Source: Blastocatellia bacterium
Lineage (GTDB): Bacteria; Acidobacteriota; Blastocatellia; Pyrinomonadales; Pyrinomonadaceae
Assembly (NCBI GenBank): GCA_003175865.1
Contig: PSRF01000377.1
Span: 1-12,356, forward strand
Direction: 5' to 3'
Length of the DNA: 12,356 bases
Position 1 is the first letter of the stretch. Every line of letters starts with the position of its first letter. Shown in pieces: positions 6,010 to 12,356 of the stretch. The notes beneath the pieces are model-generated. The model saw only the letters and a list, made by a program, of their open reading frames with translations. It did no database searches and had not been told where the DNA came from. The position numbers were made by a program, and so were the translations under genes.

Positions 6010-7583
6010 AACGATCCGCCATTAACAGGTATATCCGACTTCTGTTCGTTGTCATTGCAGTCGCGTTGTGCCTGATTCTCAGCGTCGAGGCCTTGGCACG
6101 TGTCGGCGGTGGTCATTCTTACAGCGGCGGGAGTCGCAGCAGTGGCGGCGGAAGTCATGGGGGAGGAGGAGGGAGTGGCGATGGCGGAGCAATTGTTTGG
6201 TTGATATTTCAGGCAATACGTTTTCTTGTTTATCTCACCATTGAATACCCTGCTGTTGGTATACCACTCGACATCGTGGTGATTGCTGGTGTTGTGTTCT
6301 TCTTCTCGCGCAGCCGGAAGCGTGTTTCGAGTGGCTTCTCTTCCATGGCAGCTGCGTCACAGGCTTTCGCAGCGCGGGTTGCCGATGCTCCGCAGATGAT
6401 CGCAGGCAAGTTCAATCAACTGCGCAAATTCGATCCAAACTTCTCCGAAATAGTATTTACTGACTTCTGTTACGCACTTTACGGCAAGGCACACGAAGCT
6501 CGAGGACACGGTTCGGCCGCACTCGATCTGTTTTCTCCGTACTTGAGTGATGACGCTCGAAAGTCGTTGCTACAACGAAACGCTCCAGGTCTTACTGAGG
6601 TTAAAGGAATCATCGTTGGCTCGATGCAAGTTACGAGTGTTGAGGGACTCGACACCCCAGTGGTCAGAGTCGGACTGAACTTCGAAGCGAACTACACAGA
6701 AGTCACAAAAGGCAATGGTGCAACCCCGACGGAATCGAGTTACTACGTTCGCGAATACTGGCAACTCGAACGTAAACGTGATCTGCTCTCGCCTCCTCCT
6801 GCAACAGCGACAGCGTTGCACTGTCCCCGCTGTGGAGCACCACTACAACATGACTCGGTTGGAGCTTGTACTTTCTGCGGAACAAAGATCGACAGCGGAG
6901 AATTTCAGTGGTTTGTGCGCAGTGTGCAGTTGATTGATAGCGAAGGTCGTGGCCCGCTGCTGACGTCTGATGTTGAGGAAGTTGGGACAGATTATCCGAA
7001 CATTATCCAACCGAACTTTGCGCAATTACGGGCTGAGTTTGAAGCGAACAATCCATCCTTCTCCTGGGCCGACTTCCAGGCACGCGCCAAGATGATCTTC
7101 GACGAATTACAAGCGGCTTGGTCGTCGATGAACTGGGAAAGAGCACGTCCACATGAAACTGACAATATCTTCCAGATGCACCAATACTGGATCGACGCGT
7201 ACCGGAGACAGGGTTTACGAAATATCGTAGATCAATGCGCCGTTACAGCAATGCAGCCAGTGAAGTTGCAGGAAGACGCTTTTTACCAGGCAATCACTCT
7301 GCGGATCTGGGCTCAAGGGTACGATTACACCGTAAATAGTTCCGGCAACATCGTATCAGGATCCAATCGAAATCTCCGTCAGTGGAGTGAATATTGGACG
7401 TTCATTCGCAATCGGAACGCGAAACCGGGCCCTGTCCAAACAGAACTCAATTGTCCCAACTGTGGGGCACCTCTCAAAGTGAGTGCGACCGGCATTTGTG
7501 AATTCTGTGGCGGCAAGATAACCTCGGGAGAGTTTGACTGGGTGTTATCGAAGATAGAGCAGGACGAATCCTACGCTGGTTGA
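6006..7583 (+). CDS. Membrane protein with two Tim44-like domains, each followed by a zinc ribbon
   Basis: The protein has 525 residues. In order: a signal-like helix (about 11-30), a Gly/Ser-rich tract (34-61, GGGSHGGGGGSGDGG), one or two membrane helices (about 63-102) ending in basic RSRKR, and a first Tim44-like region (about 135-270, FDPNFSEIVFTDFCYALYGKAHEARG). A zinc ribbon follows (Cys273, Cys276, Cys288, Cys291), then a second Tim44-like region (about 345-475, FSWADFQARAKMIFDELQAAW) and a second ribbon (Cys483, Cys486, Cys498, Cys501). Both ribbons continue with K-I-x-SGEF-x-W, so the ribbon-SGEF unit is duplicated. Tim44-like domains have a cone-shaped NTF2-like fold that in mitochondria contacts membranes and the import motor; the bacterial role is unknown. 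The basic residues after the helices suggest that the ribbons are cytoplasmic. Translation starts at the ATGA overlap with the TPM gene. Confidence 0.85.
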   Translation: MKRSAINRYIRLLFVVIAVALCLILSVEALARVGGGHSYSGGSRSSGGGSHGGGGGSGDGGAIVWLIFQAIRFLVYLTIEYPAVGIPLDIVVIAGVVFFFSRSRKRVSSGFSSMAAASQAFAARVADAPQMIAGKFNQLRKFDPNFSEIVFTDFCYALYGKAHEARGHGSAALDLFSPYLSDDARKSLLQRNAPGLTEVKGIIVGSMQVTSVEGLDTPVVRVGLNFEANYTEVTKGNGATPTESSYYVREYWQLERKRDLLSPPPATATALHCPRCGAPLQHDSVGACTFCGTKIDSGEFQWFVRSVQLIDSEGRGPLLTSDVEEVGTDYPNIIQPNFAQLRAEFEANNPSFSWADFQARAKMIFDELQAAWSSMNWERARPHETDNIFQMHQYWIDAYRRQGLRNIVDQCAVTAMQPVKLQEDAFYQAITLRIWAQGYDYTVNSSGNIVSGSNRNLRQWSEYWTFIRNRNAKPGPVQTELNCPNCGAPLKVSATGICEFCGGKITSGEFDWVLSKIEQDESYAG

Positions 7584-7600
7584 CATCTATTTGGCCCCCG

Positions 7601-7690
7601 TCGGACATCGAATGTCCGATAAACTTTGGTCGTTAGGTCTGTTCCGGCAGTTTCAAAGATACGTTGTTGCCCGACGGACATTCGCTAAAG
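7601..7690. repeat. Diverged copy of the TGTCCGATAA inverted-repeat family
   Basis: TCGGACAT (7601-7608) and ATGTCCGA (7612-7619) form an 8-base inverted pair around CGA. The sequence then continues as a mutated version of the 5138 arm (TGTCCGATAAACTTTGGTCG). A CGGACAT at 7674-7680, followed by TCGCTAAAGC, is the partner in reverse. The 7601-7619 hairpin begins 18 bases after the Tim44-like stop codon and could help end transcription, although no T-run follows. Confidence 0.6.
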
Positions 7691-7693
7691 CGG

Positions 7694-7716
7694 ATACCAC
7701 GGTCTTTTGCCGTGGA
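7694..7716. repeat. GATACCAC...GTGGAG hairpin, variant stem
   Basis: CCACGG (7697-7702) pairs with CCGTGG (7710-7715) around a short T-rich loop. The flanks GATA and AG match the hairpin repeats at 12150 and 12218, while the inner stem sequence differs. It appears to be a member of the same hairpin family. Confidence 0.5.
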
Positions 7717-7797
7717 GGATCATGTTCATTGCTACCCGGAAAGTTTTTGGCGTCTCGTCAGGCGCCGCGAGATTTGAGTAGCAAGGAATGTGAAGAA

Positions 7798-7816
7798 CCA
7801 CGGCATAAGGCCGTGG
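7798..7816. repeat. CCACGGC hairpin at the 5' end of the M16 operon
   Basis: CCACGGC (7798-7804) and GCCGTGG (7810-7816) form a perfect 7-base stem with loop ATAAG. It ends 14 bases before the GGAG ribosome binding site of the M16 gene. It may be one of the interspersed hairpins and could affect initiation or mRNA stability. If translation started at GTG 7790, this hairpin would encode residues HGIRPW, which I think is spurious. Confidence 0.55.
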
Positions 7817-7840
7817 AATTATTTAAAGATGGAGTATTCA

Positions 7841-9265
7841 GTGAAAAGAAGTTTTCTAGTCCTTTTACTTTTCATTTGTCTTCTCACGCCTTCAGTTAGT
7901 TTCGCAAGTTCGCAACAGGTCCCCCAGGCGGCACGCCAGAGTGCCCCGCCGACTGCGTCGCGAATTCCAGAGAAGAACCTCGTAAGCACAATTCTGCCAA
8001 ATGGTCTTGAGATCATCGTACTGGAAGATCACTCGATCCCGCTTGTCACGATAGAACTGGCAGTTAAAAACGGCTCGTACACTGAACCGCCTGAGCTGAA
8101 TGGTCTTTCGCACCTGTACGAGCATATGTTCTTCAAGCAGAACCGGGCGGTCGCAAATGCCGAAGACTATCTACGTCAGATTGGGCAGATGGGTATTGCT
8201 TACAACGGCAGCACACGCGAAGAGGTTGTTAATTACTACTTCACAACTACCAGTCCAAACCTGCGTACGGCTATGCAGTTTATGAAAGACGCGGCTCGAT
8301 ATCCGTTATTCGAGGAAGGTGAATTTTCCCGTGAACGCGAGGTTGTGATTGGCGAAATCGATCGCAATGAATCGAATCCGTTTTATTACCTGAGCGTCGA
8401 GATGAACAATCGCCTGTTCTACAAATATCCAAGTCGCAAGAATCCGCTCGGTAACAGGCAAACAGTTTCAACTGCGACAACAGCGATGATGAGGTTGATT
8501 CAGCAGCGTTACTACGTGCCAAACAACTCGGCGCTCGTTCTGACCGGGGATGTGAATCCTACCGAAGTATTCAAGATGGCCCAGGAGTTTTATGGTGACT
8601 GGGCCAAACGCGAAAAAGATCCGTTTGTTGAGTTCCCTTTGGTCGAACACCCTCCGCTTCCAAAGAGCGAAGGCGCGGTGATCACAAAACCTGTCCAAAA
8701 TGTAATCATCAACATCGGCTGGCATGGTCCGTCGATTGGTAAAGATAACCCAGCTACTTATGCTGCTGACGTTTTCTCATTTATCCTGACGCAACCAAAT
8801 TCACGGTTTCAGCGAAACCTCGTAGATACGGGTTTGGTAACAGGTGTGAGCATTGGGTACTACACGCAGCGTAACGTTGGCCCGATCTCCATCATCGCGC
8901 AGACAACTCCTGAGAAGGCACACGCTGCGGTCAAGGCCATTTACGATGAGGTGTCGCATTTCAATGACAAGGACTACTACACAGACGATCAACTCGAGAG
9001 CGCGAAAGCACTTTTAGAAGCTGACGATCTCTACTCTCGTGAGAAACTGAGCGACTACACACACACTCTAAGCTTCTGGTGGGCTTCGACCGGGCTCGAC
9101 TATTTCCGCGGGTACCTGCCACGTCTCCATGCAACGTCGCGCGCAGACATCAGCCGGTACATCACCACCTACATTCAAGGGAAACCGCACGTTGGGCTAG
9201 CGCTATTGTCGAGCGAAGCGCAAACCAAGATTAAAATTCAACCAGAAGAATTGATGGGTCAATGA
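7841..9265 (+). CDS. M16 family zinc peptidase, catalytic subunit, exported
   Basis: The protein has 474 residues. A signal peptide (KRSFLVLLLFICLLTPSVSFA) precedes a complete M16 architecture. The inverted zinc motif HLYEH (His91, Glu94, His95) lies in GLSHLYEHMFF. The distal zinc ligand Glu172 lies in REREVVIGEID, 77 residues after His95, the usual M16 distance. The later domain carries NSRFQRNLVDTGLVTGVSIGYY. It should cleave peptides in the periplasm and pair with the product of the next gene. I chose GTG 7841 because GGAG ends 6 bases upstream and the signal peptide then begins at once. ATG 7829 (four residues longer) is a fair alternative; GTG 7790 would translate a hairpin repeat. Its stop overlaps the next start as ATGA. 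The substrate cannot be read from the sequence. Confidence 0.92.
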   Translation: MKRSFLVLLLFICLLTPSVSFASSQQVPQAARQSAPPTASRIPEKNLVSTILPNGLEIIVLEDHSIPLVTIELAVKNGSYTEPPELNGLSHLYEHMFFKQNRAVANAEDYLRQIGQMGIAYNGSTREEVVNYYFTTTSPNLRTAMQFMKDAARYPLFEEGEFSREREVVIGEIDRNESNPFYYLSVEMNNRLFYKYPSRKNPLGNRQTVSTATTAMMRLIQQRYYVPNNSALVLTGDVNPTEVFKMAQEFYGDWAKREKDPFVEFPLVEHPPLPKSEGAVITKPVQNVIINIGWHGPSIGKDNPATYAADVFSFILTQPNSRFQRNLVDTGLVTGVSIGYYTQRNVGPISIIAQTTPEKAHAAVKAIYDEVSHFNDKDYYTDDQLESAKALLEADDLYSREKLSDYTHTLSFWWASTGLDYFRGYLPRLHATSRADISRYITTYIQGKPHVGLALLSSEAQTKIKIQPEELMGQ

Positions 9266-10695
9266 AGAGCAACAGAAATATGCAATTAAATGTAGAGCGA
9301 TTTTCGATGCGGCGCGCGGTTCGCTTTAGTCTTTCACTCTTGTTAACTGCGGTGTTTGTGCTGGTAGGCAGTCAGACGGCTCCCGCAAATCAACAAGGAA
9401 AAGGTTCTGCTGCTCCCGAACAACAAACAGTTCAGAGCGTGGTCGCAAAACAAGCTGCACTTGTCAGTGAGTTCGACGTCAACGGTCTTAAAGTTCTAGT
9501 TAAAAAACGAGAAGGCAGTTTAACGGTGGCGGCCGGTTTGTTCATTCGTGGCGGCTCCAAAAATATTACTGCCGAGAATGCAGGCATCGAGGCGCTGATG
9601 CTCAACGCTTCAACTGAAGCGTCTGCTAATTTCCCGCGTGATCGCATGCGCAACGAACTTTCGCGCATGGGCACCCTGATAGGTTACAGCACCAACAACG
9701 ACTACTCTGTTCTATCGCTAGCTTGCACTCGAAGTTATTTCGATCGCTCGTGGCAGATGTTTACTGATGTAGCGCTGCGACCCTCCTTCACAAAGGAAGA
9801 TGTCAGTCTTGTGCAACAGCGCACAGTTGTTTCACTAAGGGATGACACAGACAATCCTGACTCCTATTTGCAGCTTCTTCAGGACAAGATGGCCTACGCC
9901 GGACATCCGTATCTCAATCGAACTGAAGGAACCGCAGACAGCGTCGCAAAAATGTCCATCGACGATCTGCGCAAGTATCACGACAAAGTGATGGAGACGT
10001 CGCGACTTTTGCTGGTTGTGGTAGGAGATGTGAATAGTGCTGATATAAAAACTCTGGTTGCATCAACCTTCGGAACACTGCCCCGCGGCAGTTACAAGTC
10101 GGAACCAGTTCAACAGCTTGTATTCAATAAGTCTTCCGTTGAGGTTACTCCTCGAGACTTGCCAACAAACTATGTTCAAGGAATCTTCGCAGCACCACCG
10201 TTGACCTCGCCTGACATTTATCCTATGCGGGTAGCCAGTTCGTTGCTGCGCGATCGCGTATTTGAAGAGGTGCGTGTCAAACGAAACCTTTCCTACGCAC
10301 CCGACGCATTCCTGCGAACGCAGGAGGCAAACGTTGGCGGTATTTACGTCACAGCGGTTGATGCTAATCAATCTGTTCACATCATGTTGAACGAGATTGC
10401 ACGGTTGCAACGTGAACCTGTTGGCGCGGACGACATTCAGTCAGTCATCGCGCAGTATCTGACTCAGTACTATCTAGGGCAGGAAACTAACGCAGCGCAG
10501 GCGGGCGAACTTGCGCAGTACGAATTGATTGGTGGCGGATGGCGCAACTCAGTGGACTTTCTGGAGAAGCTGAGTGCAGTTACACCTGCAGACATTCAGC
10601 GCGTGGCTCAGAAGTACATGCGAAACATTCAGTTCGTTGTGCTGGGAAATCCGCGCAGCGTTGATACGGGAGTGTTCACCGGACAGGCCGAATAA
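9262..10695 (+). CDS. M16 family non-catalytic partner subunit, exported
   Basis: The protein has 477 residues and the same fold as the upstream gene, but the zinc site is gone. Where HxxEH should be there is NAGIEALMLNAST, with no His. Other family features remain, including LLLVVVGDVN at the end of the first half and an Arg/Tyr-bearing RVKRNLSYAP segment typical of partner subunits, which completes the neighbour's active-site pocket. This matches known two-subunit M16 enzymes such as mitochondrial processing peptidase and the Sphingomonas pair. A signal peptide starts around Met16 (MRRAVRFSLSLLLTAVFVLVGSQ, then APA), giving an unusually long leader if ATG 9262 is used. The ATGA overlap and a GGG upstream favour 9262; ATG 9280 or 9307 remain possible. 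Confidence 0.9.
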   Translation: MKSNRNMQLNVERFSMRRAVRFSLSLLLTAVFVLVGSQTAPANQQGKGSAAPEQQTVQSVVAKQAALVSEFDVNGLKVLVKKREGSLTVAAGLFIRGGSKNITAENAGIEALMLNASTEASANFPRDRMRNELSRMGTLIGYSTNNDYSVLSLACTRSYFDRSWQMFTDVALRPSFTKEDVSLVQQRTVVSLRDDTDNPDSYLQLLQDKMAYAGHPYLNRTEGTADSVAKMSIDDLRKYHDKVMETSRLLLVVVGDVNSADIKTLVASTFGTLPRGSYKSEPVQQLVFNKSSVEVTPRDLPTNYVQGIFAAPPLTSPDIYPMRVASSLLRDRVFEEVRVKRNLSYAPDAFLRTQEANVGGIYVTAVDANQSVHIMLNEIARLQREPVGADDIQSVIAQYLTQYYLGQETNAAQAGELAQYELIGGGWRNSVDFLEKLSAVTPADIQRVAQKYMRNIQFVVLGNPRSVDTGVFTGQAE

Positions 10696-10698
10696 GAA

Positions 10699-10730
10699 CT
10701 GTACTTTGTGCTTGGTGCTTTGAACTTTGA
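10699..10730. repeat. AAGTACAAAG-type short repeat, copy 2 (inverted)
   Basis: Read on the minus strand this contains CAAAGTTCAAAGCAC, CAAGCACAAAGTACAG and similar units. They are the same family as 411-442 but more diverged. It fills the 95-base gap between the convergent M16 partner gene and the protease gene. No stem with a T-run is visible, so there is no obvious terminator here. Confidence 0.5.
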
Positions 10731-10790
10731 CGTTGAGACTCTTCGAAGTAAATAGTACCAACTACAAAGAACAGCACAATCCAACTCAAA

Positions 10791-11924
10791 TCACAGGGTT
10801 TCCCTCAGGTACTTCTCATACAACTTTCCATCGAGTCGCTGAAGCGTGCGTGCCTCCGTCGCGGCCATGCTCGGATTACCACTCTCCGAGTAAGCGACGG
10901 CAAGGTTGTAATAGGCCTCGGCGAAATCTGGTTTGAGAGTCACAGCCTCCGTATAGGACTCAATCGCCTCTTGCAAACGGCCGGCATAGTAAAAAGCGTC
11001 GCCAAGTTTGTTGTGAATTTCGGCTGACTCAGGCTTGAGCTGCAGCGCCTGCTGGTAAGCCCTTATTGCTTCCTGGTTTTTGCCCTGTTTGACTTTGCAG
11101 TAACCCACCTGTGCCCAGGCTTCAGCCCGCCTTGGATTTTTGTTTACCGCGTTCTCAAAGTATCCAACTGCGTTGTCGTAGTTTCCCAGCCACAATGATT
11201 CAAGACCCGTTCGATACAGCGACTCACCGATGTCACTCTTCGGTTTGCTATTCAAATCCGTCAAAGGATGAACCTGTTCACCGTGAAGCTTGCTGACACG
11301 CTGTGCTGCAATCGCCAGGTTGATGTTCTGTCCGTTAGTAACTTTGACAGTTACAACACCGAGCACTTCACCGTGCAGATTGAAAACTGGGCTGCCGCTG
11401 TTGCCGTGTGAAATTGGCGCCGTGATTTGAATCACGTTTCCGACATTTGGCACCTCACGTACGGCAGAGACGATTCCATCACTGACGGAACCTTCGAGTT
11501 TCAGAGGATTGCCGATAACAAAGATCGATTCGCCCTCGTCAGGCAGGTTAGTTGCCAACTCGGTTGACCGGGGACGATCCGAAACTGGCATATCAATGCT
11601 CATTAATGCGAGATCGCCTTCTTCGTCGACATCGAGCACTCCCGCCACTCGATAAACCCTACCTTTGCCGTCGAGTGTCTTGATTTCCGCCCGAGTAGCA
11701 CCACGAAGCACATGAACGTTGGTTACGACTTGTCCGGGCCTGACAAAGAAGCCACTGCCCGTCATCAAGGGTTCCCCACTCGTGTCATATGTGACAATGG
11801 AAACAACTGCGGGCTTTACTCGCTTTATAAGCTCCGGGAGATTCTCTTGGGATGCTGAAGCGAAGGGAACCAGGAGAAATAGGATCGCGAAGGCAATCAG
11901 ACCAGGAAGAAAGATCTTTTTCAT
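10791..11924 (-). CDS. Exported trypsin-like (S1/HtrA-type) serine protease with C-terminal TPR repeats
   Basis: The protein has 377 residues. A signal peptide (MKKIFLPGLIAFAILFLLVPFASA) is followed by a chymotrypsin-fold protease of DegP type (about 30-225). The complete triad is His71 in TNVHVL, Asp104 in EGDLALM and Ser176 in GNSGSP. Unlike DegP it has no PDZ domain; instead about four TPR repeats fill residues 235-377 (for example AEAWAQVGYCKVKQGKNQEA), which should bind partner proteins. It probably works in the periplasm in protein quality control or regulated cleavage. ATG 11924 is preferred because it begins the signal peptide and AGG lies 9 bases upstream; a TTG seven codons earlier is unlikely. 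It is convergent with the M16 pair and has its own upstream region containing a palindrome (11961-11981). Confidence 0.9.
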   Translation of the reverse strand: MKKIFLPGLIAFAILFLLVPFASASQENLPELIKRVKPAVVSIVTYDTSGEPLMTGSGFFVRPGQVVTNVHVLRGATRAEIKTLDGKGRVYRVAGVLDVDEEGDLALMSIDMPVSDRPRSTELATNLPDEGESIFVIGNPLKLEGSVSDGIVSAVREVPNVGNVIQITAPISHGNSGSPVFNLHGEVLGVVTVKVTNGQNINLAIAAQRVSKLHGEQVHPLTDLNSKPKSDIGESLYRTGLESLWLGNYDNAVGYFENAVNKNPRRAEAWAQVGYCKVKQGKNQEAIRAYQQALQLKPESAEIHNKLGDAFYYAGRLQEAIESYTEAVTLKPDFAEAYYNLAVAYSESGNPSMAATEARTLQRLDGKLYEKYLRETL

Positions 11925-12149
11925 GTCGTTACACCTGAGAGGCAAACGTCGGAAGTGGAACTTCTCGACCAGGTCGAGGAGTTAGGGGCTTTACCAAATT
12001 AATTTTTCGACAAATTGGGCCTGAACTTTAAGCCCGTCGGGATGCCGATTGACGGAACAACTCCGGCAGGAGTCATCTTAGCTCATGAAAACAATTTCGT
12101 GCTAGTTTTTTGTGAGATTAAACACGACTGAGGATAATTAAGCTCAATT
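11925..12149. other. Upstream region of the protease gene, no gene seen
   Basis: No coding region is supported. A palindrome (11961-11981) lies next to the protease start. A 5-base hairpin (ACTCC-GGCA-GGAGT) lies near 12060-12073, and a GCCC/GGGC pair near 12018-12035. An ATG at 12084 opens only six codons. I cannot point to a good promoter for the leftward protease gene, although TTGTCG on the minus strand near 12005-12010 could be a weak -35. Confidence 0.4.
11961..11981. promoter_or_regulatory. Near-perfect 21-base palindrome upstream of the protease gene
   Basis: CTCGACC (11964-11970), a central A, and GGTCGAG (11972-11978) form a perfect 15-base palindrome. It extends to 10-base arms with one mismatch (11963/11979). 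It lies 37 bases before the protease ATG. A one-base centre suits a protein dimer site on DNA better than an RNA hairpin. The regulator is unknown, and chance palindromes of this kind do occur. Confidence 0.4.
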
Positions 12150-12193
12150 AGATACCACCTGCTTTAGCAGTGTGGAGTCTCAGTTTCTCGCTA
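12150..12193. repeat. 44-base hairpin repeat, copy 1
   Basis: The repeat starts AGATACCACCTGC and ends TTTCTCGCTA. Its first half folds as CCAC-CTGC, tetraloop TTTA, GCAG, a bulged T, and GTGG. It differs from the copy at 12218 at three positions only, one in the loop and one in the bulge, so the stem is unchanged. Confidence 0.75.
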
Positions 12194-12217
12194 GATGTAG
12201 CAACAAGGAATCGGCCC

Positions 12218-12261
12218 AGATACCACCTGCTTCAGCAGCGTGGAGTTTCAGTTTCTCGCTA
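12218..12261. repeat. 44-base hairpin repeat, copy 2
   Basis: This copy has the same orientation as copy 1, 68 bases downstream, and is identical at 41 of 44 positions. The loop is TTCA and the bulge is C. A further inverted pair, AGTTTCT (12250-12256) and AGAAACT (12273-12279), follows at its 3' end. Confidence 0.75.
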
Positions 12262-12337
12262 AGTTCGTCTTAAGAAACTCGCAAGCGGTGCCGTCGTAAT
12301 CTTACCTCCCGTGGCCGCGTAAGTTGTAACGCGAAGT

Positions 12338-12356
12338 TGAAACTCCACGCTGCTGA
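12338..12356. repeat. Hairpin repeat, copy 3 (inverted, cut by window edge)
   Basis: These 19 bases are the exact reverse complement of 12232-12250 in copy 2. The repeat therefore occurs in both orientations, and copies 2 and 3 form an inverted pair around about 77 bases. The rest lies beyond the window. Confidence 0.7.

Noticed and set aside
7601..7619. Rho-independent terminator after the Tim44-like gene
   Set aside because: The 8-base stem is present but the loop is only CGA and TAAACTTT follows instead of a T-run, so I list it only as a repeat.
7591..7899. Rightward 102-codon open frame in the repeat-rich gap
   Set aside because: It is made almost entirely from repeat sequence and runs out of frame into the M16 signal peptide.
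12084..12101. Tiny frame starting ATGAAAACAATT with AGGAG upstream
   Set aside because: It stops after six codons and the spacing to AGGAG is too long; no continuation in another frame looks coding.
12150..12261. CRISPR-like direct repeats
   Set aside because: Only two direct copies and one inverted copy occur, with a single 24-base gap between the direct copies. There is no array and there are no cas genes; the hairpin family explains it better.

Overview
The window (about 50% GC, densely coded) looks chromosomal and comes from a Gram-negative, heterotrophic bacterium. I suggest Acidobacteriota, class Blastocatellia, with low certainty. The reasons are a membrane-bound serine/threonine kinase, a serine protease fused to TPR repeats, a two-gene M16 peptidase pair, a TPM plus Tim44-like pair, and many short hairpin repeats between genes. 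I see no rRNA, tRNA, phage, intact transposase or CRISPR array.

Layout. Positions 1-449 have no convincing gene. A small possible Sm-like protein runs leftward at 450-704. A zinc-ribbon/double-PDZ membrane protein (867-1802) runs rightward and meets a leftward 107-residue protein of unknown function (1799-2122); their stop codons share one CTAG. Next come a divergent M15-type metallopeptidase-like protein (2333-3334) and a transmembrane Ser/Thr kinase with a Ca-loop-like external domain (3520-5136). A 24-base perfect inverted repeat follows (5138-5281). Then come two translationally coupled genes: a TPM-domain membrane protein (5380-6009) and a duplicated Tim44-like/zinc-ribbon protein (6006-7583). 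A repeat-rich gap (7584-7840) leads to two coupled M16 genes, one catalytic (7841-9265) and one lacking the zinc site (9262-10695). A leftward trypsin-like protease with TPR repeats (10791-11924) converges on them. The right end (11925-12356) holds a palindrome and three copies of a hairpin repeat, the last cut by the window edge.

How the genes fit together. Most products are predicted to be exported or membrane-anchored and concern proteins or the envelope: protease, peptidase pair, PDZ adaptor, peptidoglycan-peptidase-like protein and a kinase with an outside sensor. The window therefore reads as an envelope quality-control and signalling neighbourhood, although only the TPM/Tim44 and M16 pairs are clearly operonic. 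The least explained parts are the TPM/Tim44 pair with its repeated ribbon module, the altered M15 site, and the families of interspersed palindromes that bracket the genes.
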